A model generated the notes under the pieces. That model had not been told where the DNA came from. It saw nothing but the letters and a program-made list of their open reading frames with translations, and did not search any database. A program made the translations under genes and the position numbers. Of a stretch of 7,966 bases of DNA, positions 5,398-7,966 are shown piece by piece. The stretch lies in contig CANRHM010000057.1 of the NCBI GenBank assembly GCA_947630415.1, positions 1-7,966 on the forward strand. Reading direction: 5' to 3'. The stretch's first letter is position 1. Each line of letters opens with the position of its first letter. The stretch is from an uncultured Bacilli bacterium. GTDB taxonomy: Bacteria; Bacillota_I; Bacilli_A; RF39; UBA660.

Positions 5398-6557
5398 CTT
5401 TCGTTGATAACGGCTTCGGTTTCATACTTACTTCCAAAAAGGTATTCATATCGAAATAAGGCAAAACCTTTATAATGACTAACAGGACGAGAAGCAATGA
5501 TTTGTCGCCCAATAATATTTTGATATTCTTCCCATTCTTCTTTTCCTGCTAAAGCGTATTGATCTACTTTTCCCACTTTGTAAAAGGCAAGTGCTGGAAT
5601 TAATTGAACAGTATCTATAGTAATATAACTATTCCATTTTCGAACCGTTTCATAAAACGGCTTTTTTTCATTATAAAAACCAAAGTAAATTTGTGGAATA
5701 ATGTAATCGATATAACCTTCTTCTTGCATCCACCTTTTGGTATCCGCATAATTGATTTCGTAATTGTTATCCATATTTCCTTCCGGACTGATACTAAACA
5801 CTTTATTGTAAGCATGTACTAAAGCATAGGTACTTTTGACTAATTCATTCACTTGCTCCAAGCGATATTCATCCAAAGAAAGAGTACCTTCTTCCTTGAG
5901 GTAAGCTTGATAGTTTTCTTGATCAATCGTATCATCGGGATAAAAATAATCGTCAAATAAAATCCCATCGACAGCATACTTTTTTAAAATTTCTTCGATG
6001 CCCTCTAGTACCAACGCTCTTACTTCAGAACTAGCAGGATTATAGAAAATACCTTTTCCTTTAATTATTTTCACCTGATTACTACCGAGCCATTTATAAG
6101 CAGGATTCTTGTAAGAAAGGGTACTTCCATCATCCGTAGAACGAATACGATAAGGATTAATCCACGCATGCACTTCCATCCCTTTTTCATGGGCTTTGGT
6201 AATAAGAAAAGACAAAATATCCATTAAAAGAGGATCTCCTTCATGCGAAACCAGCGTCTCACTACTAGGAAAAATCTCGGAAGGATAAATAGCATCCGAA
6301 AAACTACGTACTTGTACAATCAACATATTAAAGTGATTTTCTGCTAACGTATCGATCATATGGGTTAGTTCTTCTTCTAAACCTTTTTGATCTTTTCCTT
6401 TTAACAAGCTTTCATACTCTAAATACGATAAAAACATCGCTCTTTTTTCATCTTCGATAGGTACTTCTTTTAAAGAAAGTGTTTTATTTTCTGCGCTTGG
6501 AAAAAGAAGTCCTAATAAAATAAGAAAAATCCCTAAAAACAATAAAAACCTTTTCAT
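5364..6557 (-). CDS. GHL10 family glycosyl hydrolase-like exported protein (DigH/YngK type)
   Basis: A 397-residue protein with an N-terminal hydrophobic segment (about 3-20; no lipobox Cys), so exported or membrane-tethered, followed by a TIM-barrel domain of the GHL10/PF02638 type. Family signatures seen: RAMFLSYLEY (39-48, cf. RAVWISY), FNMLIVQVRSFSDAIYPSE, HAWINPYR (130-137), the acidic FDDYFYP (201-207), SISPEGN (255-261), IIPQIYFGF (286-294) and FALFRYEYLF near the end. GHL10 includes E. coli DigH (YddW), which cuts peptidoglycan glycan strands lacking stem peptides at division, so a wall-remodelling role is a reasonable inference; the exact substrate cannot be read here. Start ATG has AGAGGTGG upstream. 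The gene is flanked by terminators on both sides and is likely a single-gene unit; I could not find a good promoter in the 64-base gap before it. A hairpin terminator covers its last ten codons. Confidence 0.9.
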   Translation of the reverse strand: MKRFLLFLGIFLILLGLLFPSAENKTLSLKEVPIEDEKRAMFLSYLEYESLLKGKDQKGLEEELTHMIDTLAENHFNMLIVQVRSFSDAIYPSEIFPSSETLVSHEGDPLLMDILSFLITKAHEKGMEVHAWINPYRIRSTDDGSTLSYKNPAYKWLGSNQVKIIKGKGIFYNPASSEVRALVLEGIEEILKKYAVDGILFDDYFYPDDTIDQENYQAYLKEEGTLSLDEYRLEQVNELVKSTYALVHAYNKVFSISPEGNMDNNYEINYADTKRWMQEEGYIDYIIPQIYFGFYNEKKPFYETVRKWNSYITIDTVQLIPALAFYKVGKVDQYALAGKEEWEEYQNIIGRQIIASRPVSHYKGFALFRYEYLFGSKYETEAVINERESLLHLLKWE

Positions 6558-6608
6558 AATCCACCTCTTAAAAGATAGTCTACGCTTGAAAAGGATTCTT
6601 TTTTGTCG

Positions 6609-6634
6609 AAAAAAAAGAAGACTATTCGTCTCCT
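6609..6634 (-). terminator. Intrinsic terminator of the TasA-like gene
   Basis: On the minus strand AGGAGAC and GTCTTCT form a 7-bp stem with one G-U pair and loop GAATA, followed by eight T. It overlaps the last codons and the TAG stop of the surface-protein gene. Confidence 0.75.
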
Positions 6635-7323
6635 ACCATAGTTCTAACTTCAAACTTTCCAAAGAACTTTGCATCTGTAAAATCAATTTCTGTATCGTAA
6701 TCAAGCCATAACTTTAACTCATAATTGGTTTCCGCATCTCCTGCTTCAATAATACCCATATCGATAACACCGTGGCTATCTTTAAGTAGGCCATTCGCAA
6801 TTTCTCCGCCATTTTTCTTTAGCGAATAATGAAGTTCATCACGAGATATGGTTTTACAAGCAGCACCTTTATTTTCTTCACTACACTTTTGAATAGCATC
6901 ACTATCATCTTCTAAAGTAAGTGCATAGTTAATACTGTATTTACCATTGTTTTTCAATGTAAGTTTATAAGGATCGGTACTAAGTCCTCCCGTTTCATTC
7001 ATCGGATATAAATCATCTAACACAATCGATGAAGATTGAGTATTATTGAGTGAAATCTCGAGAAATGCCAACTTTTGTTCTTCGGTAAGGTCCTCTTTTT
7101 CATTCATTTTCATCCATGCATACGTGAATCCAAAAGAAATACCTAAAACCAATAACAAAAGTAGTAAAACTAACATCATTTGTCTAAAGCGCAATTGCTT
7201 CATATTCATTTTTGGAGTCTCTTGTGGTTTTACACTCGCCTTTTTTACCGTCGTTTTTTTAGTCGCTTGCTTTTTAGCAGCTGGTTTCTTTGTCACCTTT
7301 TTTTTATTATTTTCCGATTTCAT
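6622..7323 (-). CDS. Membrane-anchored TasA/camelysin-like surface protein with Lys/Ala-rich cytoplasmic tail
   Basis: A 233-residue protein. Residues 1-45 are strongly basic, with repeated KK pairs spaced by Ala/Thr (KKPAAKKQATKKTTVKK), then one hydrophobic segment (about 49-70, ending SFGFTYAW), then an extracellular part. That part has the layout of TasA/CalY (camelysin)-type beta-sandwich proteins: a DDLYPM segment, YKLTLKNNGKYSINYALTLED, and IIEAGDAETNYELKLWLDYD before a closing strand FFGKFEVRTMV. Two cysteines (147, 156) could pair outside the cell. The family link is tentative; no signal peptidase SipW gene is in view. I start at the ATG at 7323 because AGGGG (7331-7335) is seven bases upstream, and the next in-frame ATG at 7350 lies inside the TATAAT of the promoter, so would not be transcribed. 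The gene ends in a terminator hairpin overlapping its stop. Confidence 0.82.
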   Translation of the reverse strand: MKSENNKKKVTKKPAAKKQATKKTTVKKASVKPQETPKMNMKQLRFRQMMLVLLLLLLVLGISFGFTYAWMKMNEKEDLTEEQKLAFLEISLNNTQSSSIVLDDLYPMNETGGLSTDPYKLTLKNNGKYSINYALTLEDDSDAIQKCSEENKGAACKTISRDELHYSLKKNGGEIANGLLKDSHGVIDMGIIEAGDAETNYELKLWLDYDTEIDFTDAKFFGKFEVRTMVGDE

Positions 7324-7330
7324 ACATTCG

Positions 7331-7335
7331 CCCCT
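7331..7335 (-). promoter_or_regulatory. Ribosome binding site deciding the TasA-like start
   Basis: AGGGG on the minus strand, seven bases before the ATG at 7323, and downstream of the predicted transcription start. Confidence 0.7.
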
Positions 7336-7348
7336 ATTCTTTATTTTC

Positions 7349-7377
7349 ATTATACAAGAAGATTCCTAAAAAGTAAA
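7349..7377 (-). promoter_or_regulatory. Promoter of the TasA-like gene
   Basis: On the minus strand -35 TTTACT (7372-7377; 4 of 6), a 17-base spacer and a perfect -10 TATAAT (7349-7354). A start of transcription near 7342 would leave a leader of about 20 bases with an AGGGG ribosome site before the ATG at 7323. Confidence 0.7.
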
Positions 7378-7390
7378 GAAAAAGAATCTT
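7359..7390 (-). terminator. Weak terminator candidate after tgt
   Basis: AAGATTC (7384-7390) and GAATCTT (7359-7365) pair perfectly and extend to 9 bp with a G-U pair, with a T-rich 14-base loop. It includes the tgt stop codon, but the tail CTTGTAT is poor in T. It lies within the promoter of the next gene, straddling the -35 box, so it could instead be an operator-like inverted repeat. Confidence 0.35.
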
Positions 7391-7966
7391 AATGATCCTT
7401 TTCCATTTTTTCATATCTTTCCTTAAATTGTTCCTTAAAAGCTAAAAGTCGATCTTCTTCAATGGCTTTTCTTATATCTTCCGTTAGTTTAATTAGAAAA
7501 CGAATATTATGAATCGATAAAAGTCTTCCACCTAAAGCTTCATTGGAAGTAACTAAGTGACGAATATAGGCTTTGGTATAGTTTTTACAAGCATAGCAGT
7601 CACAATCCTTTTCAATCGGGGTAAAGTCTTCTTTATATTTCGCATTTTTTAAATTAATTTTACCATCTTTGGTAAAAGCGTTCCCATGTCTTGCAAGACG
7701 TGTTGGGATAACACAGTCAAATAGATCGATTCCTAAAATAACCCCTTCGATAATATCCATAGGTTCTCCTACCCCCATTAGATACCTCGTCTTATCTTCT
7801 GGAATATAAGGAGTAGAATAACGAATGGCATTGTACATATCTTCTTTCGATTCCCCATCGTTGGCAACACCACCAACGCTATAACCGTCGAAATCCATTT
7901 TCACGGTTTCAATAGCCGAAAACTTTCGTAAATCTTCATAAGGTCCTCCTTGAATGATCCCAAACA
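7389..7966 (-). CDS. tgt: Queuine tRNA-ribosyltransferase (TGT), C-terminal part, cut by window edge
   Basis: This frame stays open to the right edge, so the 5' part of the gene is missing from the window; about 192 codons are visible. The enzyme swaps guanine 34 in GUN-anticodon tRNAs for preQ1, the queuosine pathway in bacteria. The first visible residues, FGIIQGGPYEDLRK, are the substrate-binding GxIQGG motif, followed by MDFDGYSVGG. The catalytic Asp lies in GIDLFDCVIPTR (visible residue 83), and the structural zinc site is CDCYAC plus the His of LLSIHN (visible 121, 123, 126, 152); the Asp-to-Cys (38) and Cys-to-His (26) spacings match the Zymomonas mobilis enzyme. The ATG at 7904 is an internal Met, not the start. 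A weak hairpin spans the stop codon, and the downstream surface-protein gene has its own promoter, so tgt probably ends its transcript here. The yajC gene that often follows tgt is absent. Confidence 0.98.
   Translation of the reverse strand, partial: FGIIQGGPYEDLRKFSAIETVKMDFDGYSVGGVANDGESKEDMYNAIRYSTPYIPEDKTRYLMGVGEPMDIIEGVILGIDLFDCVIPTRLARHGNAFTKDGKINLKNAKYKEDFTPIEKDCDCYACKNYTKAYIRHLVTSNEALGGRLLSIHNIRFLIKLTEDIRKAIEEDRLLAFKEQFKERYEKMEKDH

Noticed and set aside
6575..6625. ATAGTCT/AGACTAT arms in the gap before the GHL10 gene
   Set aside because: Seven bases per arm with a 37-base separation is expected by chance, and one arm is already used in the terminator.
7046..7392. Overlapping plus-strand frames opposite the TasA-like gene
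   Set aside because: They mirror the Lys-rich tail and membrane segment as Phe-rich sequence; the minus-strand frame has the promoter, ribosome site and terminator.
77..7966. Code 4 (TGA as Trp), as in mollicutes
   Set aside because: All frames are full length under the standard code with Trp as TGG, and family-typical C-termini end at TAA or TAG.
1..7966. Mobile element, prophage, CRISPR, tRNA, rRNA or riboswitch
   Set aside because: No transposase, integrase, phage gene, spaced direct repeats, cloverleaf or long structured leader was seen; the intergenic gaps are mostly under 75 bases.

Overview
The window is AT-rich, densely packed bacterial chromosome that looks like a low-GC Bacillota (Firmicutes), perhaps a Bacilli/RF39- or Erysipelotrichia-type gut lineage. 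The evidence is strong AGGAGG-type ribosome sites, Bacillus-like class B PBP and endonuclease IV, Gram-positive KAFTLVELL/KGFTLIELL prepilins and short intrinsic terminators. The genetic code is standard: Trp residues sit on TGG and all nine visible stops are TAA or TAG. A penicillin-binding protein implies a peptidoglycan wall, so this is not a wall-less mollicute. The taxon is an inference from gene style only.

Layout: eight of nine genes lie on the minus strand, so transcription runs right to left. From the right edge: the C-terminal part of tgt (queuine tRNA-ribosyltransferase, cut by the window end); a membrane-anchored TasA/camelysin-like protein with a Lys/Ala-rich cytoplasmic tail; a GHL10 (DigH/YngK-type) glycosyl hydrolase-like exported protein; two type IV pilin-like prepilins; nfo (endonuclease IV); an unrecognised 216-residue cytoplasmic protein; a small plus-strand gene resembling DUF2624/YqfT; and a PbpA-type class B penicillin-binding protein. 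The left edge carries a consensus -35 hexamer followed by a run of eight G on the minus strand.

The genes are mostly separate transcription units rather than one operon. I could place five hairpin-plus-U-tract terminators and one weak one. Several are built into the last codons and stop codon of the gene they end, leaving gaps of only about 50-70 bases, each with its own promoter or promoter candidate. No mobile element, tRNA, rRNA, CRISPR array or riboswitch is visible, and no stretch of 300 bases lacks a gene.

Functionally the window mixes housekeeping genes (tRNA modification, base excision repair) with cell-surface genes (transpeptidase, wall-hydrolase-like protein, pilins, anchored beta-sandwich protein). 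I see no clear new multi-gene system. The best leads are the G8 tract beside a -35 box (possible phase-variable promoter), the orphan pilin pair without assembly genes, the Lys/Ala-tailed surface protein and the unknown protein next to nfo.
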